Origin: Rhynchopus sp. YZ270_cl-10
Lineage: Eukaryota > Euglenozoa > Diplonemea > Diplonemida > Diplonemidae
DNA: 64,000 bases
Assembly (NCBI GenBank): GCA_964035575.1
Contig: OZ037908.1
Location: forward strand, 186,001-250,000
Direction of reading: 5' to 3'
Shown here: piece by piece, positions 42,944 to 51,277 of the stretch
How the letters are laid out: every line of letters starts with the position of its first letter
Numbering within the stretch: position 1 is the first letter of the stretch
The notes under the pieces: generated by a model
The model's input: the letters and a program-made list of their open reading frames with translations, nothing else
What the model was told of the DNA's origin: nothing
Database searches by the model: none
Translations under genes and position numbers: made by a program

Positions 42944-43133
42944 GAAAAGGAAAAAGGAAAAAGGAAAAAGGAAAAAGGAAAAAGGAAAAAGGAAAAAGGA
43001 AAAAGGAAAAAGGAAAAAGGAAAAAGGAAAAAGGAAAAAGGAAAAAGGAAAAAGGAAAAAGGAAAAAGGAAAAAGGAAAAAGGAAAAAGGAAAAAGGAAA
43101 AAGGAAAAAGGAAAAAGGAAAAAGGAAAAAGGG
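42944..43133. repeat. GGAAAAA 7-bp minisatellite
   Basis: About 27 nearly perfect units of GGAAAAA in tandem. Because 7 is not a multiple of 3, all frames stay open, which creates artificial Lys/Glu- or Phe/Pro-rich frames on both strands. Not coding. Confidence 0.9.
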
Positions 43134-43535
43134 GAAAACAAACAAATACAAAAACACACGAAGTGTCATTCGGACACAAAAAAATACTAAAACGCGCAAT
43201 ATCAGGTGATGACCAATTTAAAAAAAAAAAAAAAAAAATACCCCAATTACCTTGGAAGCCGCCAGATGTTTCCAAAAAAAAAACTTTCTTGGCTGCAATT
43301 TTAACACTAATACATAACACATGATATTACCAAAAAAAAGAATTGCATTGGTTATTGTATACCAATCATCAAAGAAATGGCCATCATTCCGGAATTACCC
43401 CTGGAAAAAAAAAGGGGGGAGAAAAAAAAAGAGAAAATTTCCAAGACCTCACTGTCCATCGATCAATCGAACACAGGCACCTGAAAAGAAATTTTTTGTA
43501 AGATGAATGTACCGTACATATCTTTAAAAAAAATA

Positions 43536-43645
43536 CCTTGAAACAAGCCCTCTCGTGTACAATGTACCTTTGGTACGTGACCAAGAACACCGGGAGAGGA
43601 TGGACCTACAGCCAATGACGTCCCTACAATCCATTGAGGTTAACC
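43536..43645 (+). repeat. 120-bp dispersed repeat, degraded copy
   Basis: CAAGCCCTCTCGTG and GTACCTTTGGTA are kept, as is CTACAATCCATT; the centre is diverged. Confidence 0.55.
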
Positions 43646-43752
43646 TCATTCTGCTTTTGCCACACCCTTCCCCCCCCATTCCACTGATACACCTCCTCTC
43701 AAATCGATCAACCTCGGAACTCAACAAACCCACCCAAAAAAAAACCCCTTCT

Positions 43753-45015
43753 TTACAACAACTCCACCGTCGGAGTCGCAAACTCTGAATTTCTCCGTGA
43801 CGTAGACGGGGTGCTGAAGGTCTCTGATGGTCTTGCAAACATTGCCCCTGGTACTCCATTGTATACCCCTCCTAATGCCACGGTTGACAACGGCGAGGAC
43901 AACCCCGCAAGGAGCAACCCCGTTGGAGGCACTCCGCTTAAACTACCCCCGCTTGGGGAGCGTGTTGGGCAGCTTCCTGCGAGGATGCGGACTGGTGAAG
44001 CGTTGCCTGCGGTGCTTGCAAGGAGAGACATCCTTCCGGTAGGTGTTGTGGCAAGGAGGTTCCCAGCAGCGACTCGGCCTAATGGGGAGGAGGATGGCGT
44101 TAAGGACCCTCCTAAGGGTTGTTGTGCTGCGACCATGCTGATCGGAGACGACATCGCGAGAGGTGAGCTCGCCCTCGAAACACTTCCTCCAGGGATTGAA
44201 GAGACCACTGTCGCATTCCCTTCGTCCTCCTCGCTATCCTCCTCCGCTCCCATGGTGATGACCGGGTTTGGCAGGCGAAGGGGCGCGACCACTCTTCCTT
44301 CGCTCAGAGGGCTGCATCGGAGAGCGGTGGGGCTTGCCATATGGTGATGCCTCGTTGGGGAAGATGACGGAGAGAAATTCGAGCAAGGTGACCCTGCAGA
44401 AGACAGCTGGATCAACCTTTTAGGGGAATGCGGGGAGGAGAGAGAGAGGGAGAGGTGGTGTTCATCCGTTTCACTGCAGTCTGGACGGCCAAAGGAGGTT
44501 TGCGGTGAATGCGGTAAATCACTGTTGCTAAGAAATGAGGTAGAAAGTGACGATGCAGCTGGTGAATCGGCAAGCCGCATATCATCCGCAAAGCTCAGCA
44601 ACCACGACAGCAGCGTCTCTGCAGCCTCGATCGTGGAGGTAGCAAGCTTGACCTTTTCCTTCGCTGTCTCCAACAAAACGCCGATCTGCCCAAAGCGAAA
44701 TTCTGTCCCGTTTTCGGTCGTAATGCCAACAGGCTCATCATCCCTGAGTGTATACCGCGAGACGCGGATCACATTGCGCAGGAGAACAGCGTCGCCGGCC
44801 TTGGCACGTCCCCCGGGGCGTTCGAGGACAAAGCTTGGCCCATGAGGAGCAGGGCGGATGCCCACACGGCGACGGCGCCAGCCTTTGTTCCACCATTCGC
44901 GGCTGCGGACGAAGAGCGGTGCAGTGTCCTCGGAGGGGAAGCGGAAGAGGCCGTCCTTGAGGCTGTTGTGTTGTGGTGTGGTGGTGGTGTGTTGAAAGCA
45001 AAAATAAGATAGCAT
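43753..45015 (-). CDS. PH-like domain protein with Ser/Pro-rich tail
   Basis: 420 residues from the ATG at 45015. Residues about 19-145 look like a pleckstrin-homology fold: L-K-D-G-L-F-R-F at the start, a W-x-x-R-R-R-V-x-I strand, and a C-terminal helix A-A-E-T-L-L-S-W-L-L with the hallmark Trp. The remaining 270 residues are low-complexity Ser/Pro/Gly/Ala with R-x-x-S and S-P sites, probably unstructured and phosphorylated. PH domains bind phosphoinositides or proteins at membranes. The first 17 residues (Thr/His/Gln-rich, ending in CACAACAG just before the domain) look like an acceptor site, so the true N-terminus may come from an upstream exon not identified here. Confidence 0.6.
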   Translation of the reverse strand: MLSYFCFQHTTTTPQHNSLKDGLFRFPSEDTAPLFVRSREWWNKGWRRRRVGIRPAPHGPSFVLERPGGRAKAGDAVLLRNVIRVSRYTLRDDEPVGITTENGTEFRFGQIGVLLETAKEKVKLATSTIEAAETLLSWLLSFADDMRLADSPAASSLSTSFLSNSDLPHSPQTSFGRPDCSETDEHHLSLSLSSPHSPKRLIQLSSAGSPCSNFSPSSSPTRHHHMASPTALRCSPLSEGRVVAPLRLPNPVITMGAEEDSEEDEGNATVVSSIPGGSVSRASSPLAMSSPISMVAAQQPLGGSLTPSSSPLGRVAAGNLLATTPTGRMSLLASTAGNASPVRILAGSCPTRSPSGGSLSGVPPTGLLLAGLSSPLSTVALGGVYNGVPGAMFARPSETFSTPSTSRRNSEFATPTVELL

Positions 45016-46535
45016 AAGATGAACGGTGCCTCGCCTGCATCGTTTACTACTGTCGTTATAGAAAAAAGAAAAAAAAAATGTGGTTCCTTAGAGTGCATTT
45101 AGCGTCAAATGAATGTAGTGTTGTATTTGTAGTTGACGCCTAGTGAGGGTAATTCTGCAGAATATGGCCCTTTGGTGTATTGCAGTGTAATAGATAGTCA
45201 TTCGAAGTGCCCGACCAGGGGTTATTTGAGTAATAAACGGTCTGATGCAGGCACCTCTGACTCACTCATATATGGTGGTGGTGGGGTATTGAAGGGGGGG
45301 AAAGGTTGGTGGTAAAAAAAGGGGTAAATGGTAGGTTCTCTCTATGCTGTGGTTAGGCTAAAACCATTTTACCATTCTGAGTAATTACCAAAAAAAAGTG
45401 AATTTTTCCGGAGGGGTTTGTTTTTCTTGTGTGTGGAAAAAAAAAAGTGTGTGTATTTACCTCTGACTGCTCTTTACGGTCTGCGGCGAGCCTGGTATCG
45501 CCACTGCTGGCGTTTCTGTGCCCATCTCCTTCATGCTATGAAGACGCCCTGCCTCTTGTGCAGAGTGAGCGTGTACGTGACTGGGAAGAGTTTGGCCACA
45601 GTCGCTACTTTCCATGCACGTCTGGACTATGTGTGGAAAGCTGTGTGTGGGGGTGTCTTGTGTATTAACCCCACTGTCTGTGTTGTGGTGATTGTGGGTC
45701 ATCTAGGGGGAACGGAGGAGTATTAAACGTAATACACACGGCGAAATGAAAACTCAGCGAAATGGGGATAATTGGAACACAAAGAAGCAACACCATTGCG
45801 TGAAGGAAGCGAGGGTATTCTCCCTACACAATGTGGGAAAAGGCAAAATGGAAGCCAGTACCTTTTTTATTTCTACTATTTTTTTTTTGGTTTTATTTTT
45901 TATGCTTTTTTGAGGGGGATAAGGACTTATCTATCCCCTAAGGGGGGACTTACCTATCACACGTTGGATTCACCTCGCTTCCTTCTTTGGTGTCAAAAAG
46001 ACCGGTTCTTGCACAAAAGAAAAAAAATTATTTTGTTTGTGTATGATTACCACTGGGCAATGCTCTGCTCTCAGAGGAACTACACAAAAACCCACACCTG
46101 CTTTACCACACACATAGATATTACCACCCAAATGGACAGCAATTTGACAAGACGGCCCTAAAACTCCCACACAAAGTGAATCACCGAAGAAAAACAAAAA
46201 CTCTCGTGTGCGGAATCACCCAAAAAAAAGGGTTTTGTGGGGGAAATGGTACACTCAAGAGAGAGACAGCGAGGGGGGGGAATAAATTGTGGATATAGAA
46301 ATAAAAAGGGAAAGGTTGGAACAATCCAAGGTCTCCTCGTGTTAAAAAAAATCGCCTAATATAGAGAGTTGAAAACGTACTAAACTAAAACGCAGCTCGG
46401 TCGTTCTTAGTTGAAGGTTAAGAGGTGAGTGTTGCGTACCGTAAGATAAACAGAGGCAGTTCACAACCGTTAGAAAAGCACTCATCTTCTGTACGCTGCC
46501 TCTTGCCTCCCCTGGCCAAAAAAAAATCACCAAAT

Positions 46536-46613
46536 TGGTGTGGCCCGCCCCTCAATTTAAACCACTTTTGGGCCATTCTTGGGACATCCAAAACCGCAAA
46601 ACGGGCCACACAC
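46536..46613. mobile_element. Small inverted element, GGTGTGGCCCG ends
   Basis: TGGTGTGGCCCG at the left and CGGGCCACAC at the right; about 76 bp. Ends resemble the GGTGTGGCTG family. Confidence 0.5.
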
Positions 46614-46722
46614 ACAAATATAAAGCGAATATATTTTAGTTTGCTTTATTGTTGAATTATAGTAGTGTAGACACCGAGAATGTGATACACTATGTATAAA
46701 AAAAGAGACAGAGGACAAATTG

Positions 46723-46762
46723 GTAAGATGAACCTAAGTCTCGCGTGCTCAGTCACCTTGCC
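46723..46762 (+). repeat. Hairpin module, CTAAG/CTCAG
   Basis: TAAGATGAACCTAAGTCTCGCG, then TGCTCAGTCACCTTG. One mispair in the stem; flanks match the 35476 and 20961 copies. Confidence 0.55.
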
Positions 46763-46854
46763 CAAAGGGCTGTGTTTTTCTTTTTTTTATTTTTCCCCTT
46801 TTTTTCGGGAGGGAAAAATATTCAAAATTCAAAAAAAAACAAGAAAAAAGAAAG

Positions 46855-46885
46855 ATGAATGTGTTTCACAGTGCACACATCTGTG
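46855..46885 (+). repeat. Hairpin module, ATGTGT/ACACAT stem
   Basis: GATGAATGTGT, loop TTCACAGTGC, ACACATCTGTG. The lead GATGAA matches the CTAAGC modules. Confidence 0.55.
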
Positions 46886-47073
46886 AAAAGGTGCTTCCGC
46901 AACTTTCTGTTCACTGCTAACATCACATCGTTTGTATTCGAAGTTTACCTCCTCCTCAACACTTAGTTAAGAACCACATCGTATCCTCCCCCACCGAGTA
47001 ATCCTCAGCAAGGCCTACCGGAAGACATAACACAATTCTCGTTACACTTTATAAAAATGAACAAAACAGAGAA

Positions 47074-47149
47074 TGGTGTGGCTGACGACCCCAAAATAGC
47101 AGAAAGTAGCAGAAAGTAGCACAAAATAGCACCTCCTTCAGCCACACCA
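47074..47149. mobile_element. GGTGTGGCTG-family MITE, copy 4, GAGAA flanks
   Basis: TGGTGTGGCTG to CAGCCACACCA, 76 bp. GAGAA lies directly on both sides (47069-47073 and 47150-47154). The interior has three AGTAGC-type repeats. Confidence 0.75.
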
Positions 47150-47154
47150 GAGAA

Positions 47155-47577
47155 TGGTGTCACTGATGGGGGAGGTGATTCGCACTTATTGCGCACTTTT
47201 TTGCGCACTTCTGGCAGTGTCTTATCCAGGAATCCAGATTTTAAGTTTGGGGGGGGGTCAGTTTGTTTTTTTGCCCAAATTTTTTTTTCAGCACGACCAG
47301 GGAACATAATGAACTGCATATTTTTTTTTTTTTGCGGAGCAAAAAAAAACAAAAAAAATGGCGCCGCAGGCGAAAAATTTTTTGGGTACGGTGTAAATGT
47401 ATAGCTTTTTACACCACGCCGAGAAAACACCTCAAACCCAGCTGAAAAAACTGACCCCCCCCACCGGCCCAAATTTCCGGAGAAAATTTGGGGGGGGTCA
47501 CTGACCCCCCCCAACCGGCCCAAAAAATACACTGACTTCTGCACATTTTTTTACACTCCCCCTATTCAACCACACCA
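47155..47577. mobile_element. Longer element abutting copy 4, GAGAA flanks
   Basis: Starts TGGTGTCACTG, ends CAACCACACCA, and is flanked by GAGAA (47150-47154 and 47578-47582). Inside are ACTGACCCCCCC repeats and a GGAGCAAAAA ... GGCGCCGCAGGCG segment that recurs inverted at 54675 and 54790. 423 bp, no supported coding. Confidence 0.6.
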
Positions 47578-47802
47578 GAGAAGGAAAAAAAAAAAATGTT
47601 TGTTTTGAAAGCGAAGTTGATCGTGCAGAACGCCTCTCGGAAGCAAGCACCAAAAAGATGAATGGGCTTCTCTCCTGCTACACACATCAAACAAAAATAA
47701 AAAGCAAAAAAAAAAAAAAAAAAAAAAAATCCTCAAATCACCCAATATCAAATGATATTGTGTCACCTCTCTCTTTTTCCCTTTCCCTACCTACAATGCA
47801 CT

Positions 47803-49383
47803 CTACAATTTCGCCTCCGGATGCACAAAGACATGCTGTGTGAAGGTCCCATGGAAACCGATTGGAATGTGGTCACGCATCTTGAGCCTACAGATCGGGC
47901 CTGCAGCAATGTCCTTTGCATCAAGCACACAGAACTCTGTTTTGTGCACACCGGGGAGGTAGACCTGGACCACCACCCAACCGTCATCTTCGTCACCATG
48001 CGTGGCACTCGCCTCCCCAAGGCGTGCCACAAAACAAGGCTCCCCTGCAACTCCCTCTGTATGCCAGCGTGCTGTCGTCCCTGTAACCACGTCGTACTTT
48101 ACGATGTCACAGAATGGCATCGCAATGCCTTCCCTGGCGCACATGATGTACATGAAACGTTGTGGTGAAACGCCGTTTGCAATGTCGGTCGGGCGGACAA
48201 CGTGGCGGAATGGGTTGGTCGTCGGAAACTCACAGCAGGTGGTCGCGAGGGCAGCGATGTCGTGCCTTTTTAGTGTGTTCTTCTTGAGGTCGACGGCATA
48301 ACGCTTCATGGTTGTGGGGGCGTCACCGACGTTTGCCAGGAAGGATTTGTGCTGCCACTCCATTGTAAACCCTGGCGGTGCACAGCACGCATCAAACTCA
48401 ATCATGCCCCCATCAGCACTTTGGTTGCACGTTCCAAAATGGTAGATATGGCAGGGCTCCGTGTCAAACTGTAAGATCTTCAGCGGTGCAGCACCTTCAT
48501 CCCCCTTGTTGTGCCCCCTCCGCCTCTCAACCAACACCATTTTCGAAGGGTTGCCTGGATAATGCCTGAGCAGCTCCCCTGGGGCTTTGCCCTTCTTTAT
48601 TTCCTTCAGCGATGCGAGGGATGTGTCCACGAAGGGGGTCATATGCAGGATGTACCAATCGCTAGTCATCAAGAAATCGTGCGCGTAGTTCAACCCAGGG
48701 AGGGAGACAGAGGTTTTCCTCTGGAGGCCCCAGGCGCGGTCGTATTCGTACAGACGAATCTTCGGTTTCATCTTAAGCAGCTCCACACCAGGTTTAAATG
48801 CAACCAAAGCGAGCAAATCATCCTTCGGATCGTATCTGAAGTGCGCAGACAACGCACGGATGTCCAATGTATCCCCTAGGGTACTTCTCCCTACCGTCTC
48901 CAGGGTGCTTGGGTCAAGCACATTCGGCAGTGTGTATTCATGGCATGCCAGGATCTTTCCGCCCCAATAAAAGACGTTAGTATGCGCTGGGTCACGGAAT
49001 TGTCCCTTTACCCCGCCTGGAGGTGGTTTGGAACCCATCTGACCAGGGTAAAGCATGCGTTGTGCCTTCTCCTCTGCACGGTGGCTGTCAGTTTGGACAA
49101 ACTTCGAGCGGAAATGGGCGCGGCCATTCGTGAAGGTGAGGGCGCACACAATGCCGTCTCCATCGATCGGGTGTTTCAAGGGCGTGCCGTATACGGTAGT
49201 CCACCCAGGGCCGTTGCGGAGAAAGGTGCCTTGAAGCTCGAGAGGCAGCGTCCCCTCCACCTCCCCTTCAGCAGAGCTGTCAAACCAGAAGTCCGTGTTC
49301 TCCTTGGTCTGGTTGTCCCAGCCGCGGGAACCAAGCTTCAAAACGCCATCAATCTCCTCCTTTGTTGGACCACGGATTGTCAT
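47803..49383 (-). CDS. Carotenoid cleavage oxygenase
   Basis: 526 residues from the ATG at 49383, of normal family length. R-N-G-P (56-59) and D-G-D-G (74-77) are the typical early motifs. The four iron-binding histidines of the seven-bladed propeller are at about H181 (S-A-H-F), H235 (Y-A-H-D), H315 (I-Y-H-F) and H511 (G-F-H-G). The glutamate that usually follows the third His (N-A-x-E) is not obvious here (T-C-N-Q). Non-haem Fe(II) enzymes of this family split carotenoids or stilbenoids with O2 to aldehydes. No signal or transit peptide is evident, so a cytosolic place is likely. In a non-photosynthetic cell it would act on dietary or retinal-type substrates. Substrate unknown. Confidence 0.92.
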   Translation of the reverse strand: MTIRGPTKEEIDGVLKLGSRGWDNQTKENTDFWFDSSAEGEVEGTLPLELQGTFLRNGPGWTTVYGTPLKHPIDGDGIVCALTFTNGRAHFRSKFVQTDSHRAEEKAQRMLYPGQMGSKPPPGGVKGQFRDPAHTNVFYWGGKILACHEYTLPNVLDPSTLETVGRSTLGDTLDIRALSAHFRYDPKDDLLALVAFKPGVELLKMKPKIRLYEYDRAWGLQRKTSVSLPGLNYAHDFLMTSDWYILHMTPFVDTSLASLKEIKKGKAPGELLRHYPGNPSKMVLVERRRGHNKGDEGAAPLKILQFDTEPCHIYHFGTCNQSADGGMIEFDACCAPPGFTMEWQHKSFLANVGDAPTTMKRYAVDLKKNTLKRHDIAALATTCCEFPTTNPFRHVVRPTDIANGVSPQRFMYIMCAREGIAMPFCDIVKYDVVTGTTARWHTEGVAGEPCFVARLGEASATHGDEDDGWVVVQVYLPGVHKTEFCVLDAKDIAAGPICRLKMRDHIPIGFHGTFTQHVFVHPEAKL

Positions 49384-49717
49384 TATCTTATAATACTCTG
49401 AGAAAAAAGTGGATTAGAGGGAGGAGAAGAAAACTGAAATAGAAACTTAACACTCATCACACGATAAAACCCATGGGAGGAGGTTGTGAAATGCACAACA
49501 CCTCGACCTGTTTGGTGAGGGGTGGCTCTGCAGCGCGGTTCGTCCCTAGAACCGCAAAAGTGTGTTAAAAATGCTTTGTTTCTAGTTCCTCCTTCATGAG
49601 GTGACAAAAAAAAAATGAAAAATCCTTTAATTTTTTTGTGTCGAGAACACAATGTATGGAGGGAGAGGGGGGAGAGCTGGAGTGTTTTAGGTGAAGCATT
49701 TTTTCCCTTTTTTTCGA
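49384..49717. other. Short spacer between NYN and oxygenase genes
   Basis: No repeats of the families above were found. A T-rich run at 49695-49715 follows the NYN stop codon and may help 3' end formation. Confidence 0.4.
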
Positions 49718-51043
49718 TCATGACTTCTTGATAGGCTTCCTCGCTACCTTTTGTATGGCTTTTTTAGCAGCTGGCTTCCCTTTCTCAGCACCCTTCCTTG
49801 CAGGCGAAACTACTTTGGGTTTTGCTGAGGTTCCCTTCTTTGGAGTAGCTTGCGTCGCGTTTGTGGCGTCTGCCCCGCTTGCTTTTGCCTTCTTCGCCGC
49901 CTCCTTGATCACCTTCCAATCTTGCGTCGACCGTTTGCTTGGAAGCTTTGTAAATGCCATCCCCAGGCGTGACGCCTTGGCAATAGGCTTCCGACGTTGC
50001 TTTTTCCCATCCTCACCGTCCTCCTGCGCTCCCCCTCCTTCCTTTAGGTCCTTCTGAGTCTCTGGCACATCGATCTCCATTGGCAGAGACTTCTCTACAG
50101 GGGCTTCCTGCACTGAGGGTTGTTGCTTTGTAGGGAGAGGGTCTGGCTTTGTCTTTTCACGGCTTTTCCCTTTCTCCTTCTCTTTTTCCTTTTTCTCCTC
50201 CTTTTTCTCCTTCTTTCCTTTGGAGCGGGGCTGTTGTGGTTGTTGTGATTGTTGTTGCACCTCCTGCCTCTCCCTCCCCGGTGCACCGGTCCCAGAGAAC
50301 TGCTTCAACCCCTCCGCCTCCGCGCGCAACCTCTTATCCGCGCTTGGCGGCGCCACCAACGGGATCAATCTGTTCCCTCCAAAGTACGGTGTCATCTCGA
50401 TGGGTCTCCTATGAGGTGTGGTGGGACACACCCGTACTAATACATCTTCAAAGTCTGCCAGCCAGAGGCGGGTTTTGCAGGTACGATTTAAAGACTCCAA
50501 TGCAGGCACAATATTCGCTTCCGCGCACACAACAACAACGTCGGTAGGGGTAATCGGTGTGGTATGCCCTGAAGGAATGTGAAGGCCGTGTGCGTATTCA
50601 AGCAGACGCATGGACATTGCAACGTCACTTCCGCTTGCAGAGAGCGCTGTTTGGTAGAGCCAAACGCATTTCTTTTCCAACCCGGGAACAGCTGGGACAA
50701 AACGGCGAGAGTTTTGCAGCTTTACTCTACATAAGGAGACATCTACCGCACGGCCATACGTGGCAGAGAGTGTATCGCAAAATGCAAGGCGGTGCTGCTG
50801 TGATTCTACCAAGGAGTTCACCTCTTCCATCCCCGTAGGTGCCTCGCTCAGAGCCTCCAAAAGGTATTCCGAAGGGTCTGTATCCACAACAGTGGTGTGC
50901 CGTACAATATCCCCGACCTTCTCCTCAATCTGCTTCAGGTGGGCTTTATAGAGGCTGGCCTCGTTGTCAAGGGAGTTGTTTCCGCAGACACGGTGCCAAT
51001 ACCCGCCATCTATAATGACCGCGACAGATTGTTGTGCTTTCAT
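49718..51043 (-). CDS. NYN-domain protein with Lys-rich histone-H1-like tail
   Basis: 441 residues from the ATG at 51043, after a repeated CAAAA leader. Residues about 6-200 look like a NYN (PIN-like) domain: V-A-V-I-I-D-G-G-Y with Asp12, G-S-D-V-A-M-S-M (Asp140) on the central helix, and a strand D-V-V-V-V-C-A-E-A-N. NYN nucleases usually have S-G-D-S-D at that last site; here it is C-A-E-A-N, so metal binding may be altered or lost. The remaining part is disordered: Gln-rich, then a long Lys/Glu run, then Lys/Ala/Pro repeats resembling a histone H1 tail. Likely RNA- or chromatin-associated; whether it cuts RNA is uncertain. Confidence 0.75.
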   Translation of the reverse strand: MKAQQSVAVIIDGGYWHRVCGNNSLDNEASLYKAHLKQIEEKVGDIVRHTTVVDTDPSEYLLEALSEAPTGMEEVNSLVESQQHRLAFCDTLSATYGRAVDVSLCRVKLQNSRRFVPAVPGLEKKCVWLYQTALSASGSDVAMSMRLLEYAHGLHIPSGHTTPITPTDVVVVCAEANIVPALESLNRTCKTRLWLADFEDVLVRVCPTTPHRRPIEMTPYFGGNRLIPLVAPPSADKRLRAEAEGLKQFSGTGAPGRERQEVQQQSQQPQQPRSKGKKEKKEEKKEKEKEKGKSREKTKPDPLPTKQQPSVQEAPVEKSLPMEIDVPETQKDLKEGGGAQEDGEDGKKQRRKPIAKASRLGMAFTKLPSKRSTQDWKVIKEAAKKAKASGADATNATQATPKKGTSAKPKVVSPARKGAEKGKPAAKKAIQKVARKPIKKS

Positions 51044-51162
51044 TTTGTTTTGTTTTGTTTAGAAACAGTTTTGATAGTATAGACACCCGGATGTGCTCCA
51101 CTAAAACGTTGTTTTTTTCTCTGTGTAGAGTTGGAGGGAGAGAGGGGGGGGAAAAAAGTTGG

Positions 51163-51277
51163 CTTGAAATATTTCAAAAAAATGTCGTGAACAGTGTACC
51201 TTTGGTATGACCGGCTGTACCGTAGGGTGGACACCCCCAACCATGCAGTCCTACAATCCATTTCGTGGTTTACATCT
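51163..51277 (+). repeat. 120-bp dispersed repeat, copy 4
   Basis: Nearly identical to 6861 from AACAGTGTACC onward; only the head is altered. It lies about 120 bp upstream of the NYN start codon. Confidence 0.75.

Larger units (their letters stand above)
33528..43752. other. 10-kb gene-poor region of transposons and modules
   Basis: No host gene can be supported. Contents include fold-back MITEs, a nested transposon pair (37231-39380), hairpin modules, three related TGTTTCATATAC modules (33593, 40071, 40929), AGTGC/GCACT modules (34383, 35321, 37168) and the 7-bp minisatellite. Long A and T tracts are frequent. Confidence 0.5.
45016..47802. other. Spacer with modules and MITEs
   Basis: Contains a GATGCAGGCACC fragment (45244), a TAGTGTAG module (46661), CTAAG and ATGTGT hairpins (46723, 46855), a small inverted element (46536-46613) and two tandem GGTGTGG elements (47074-47577). 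No gene seen. Confidence 0.5.
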
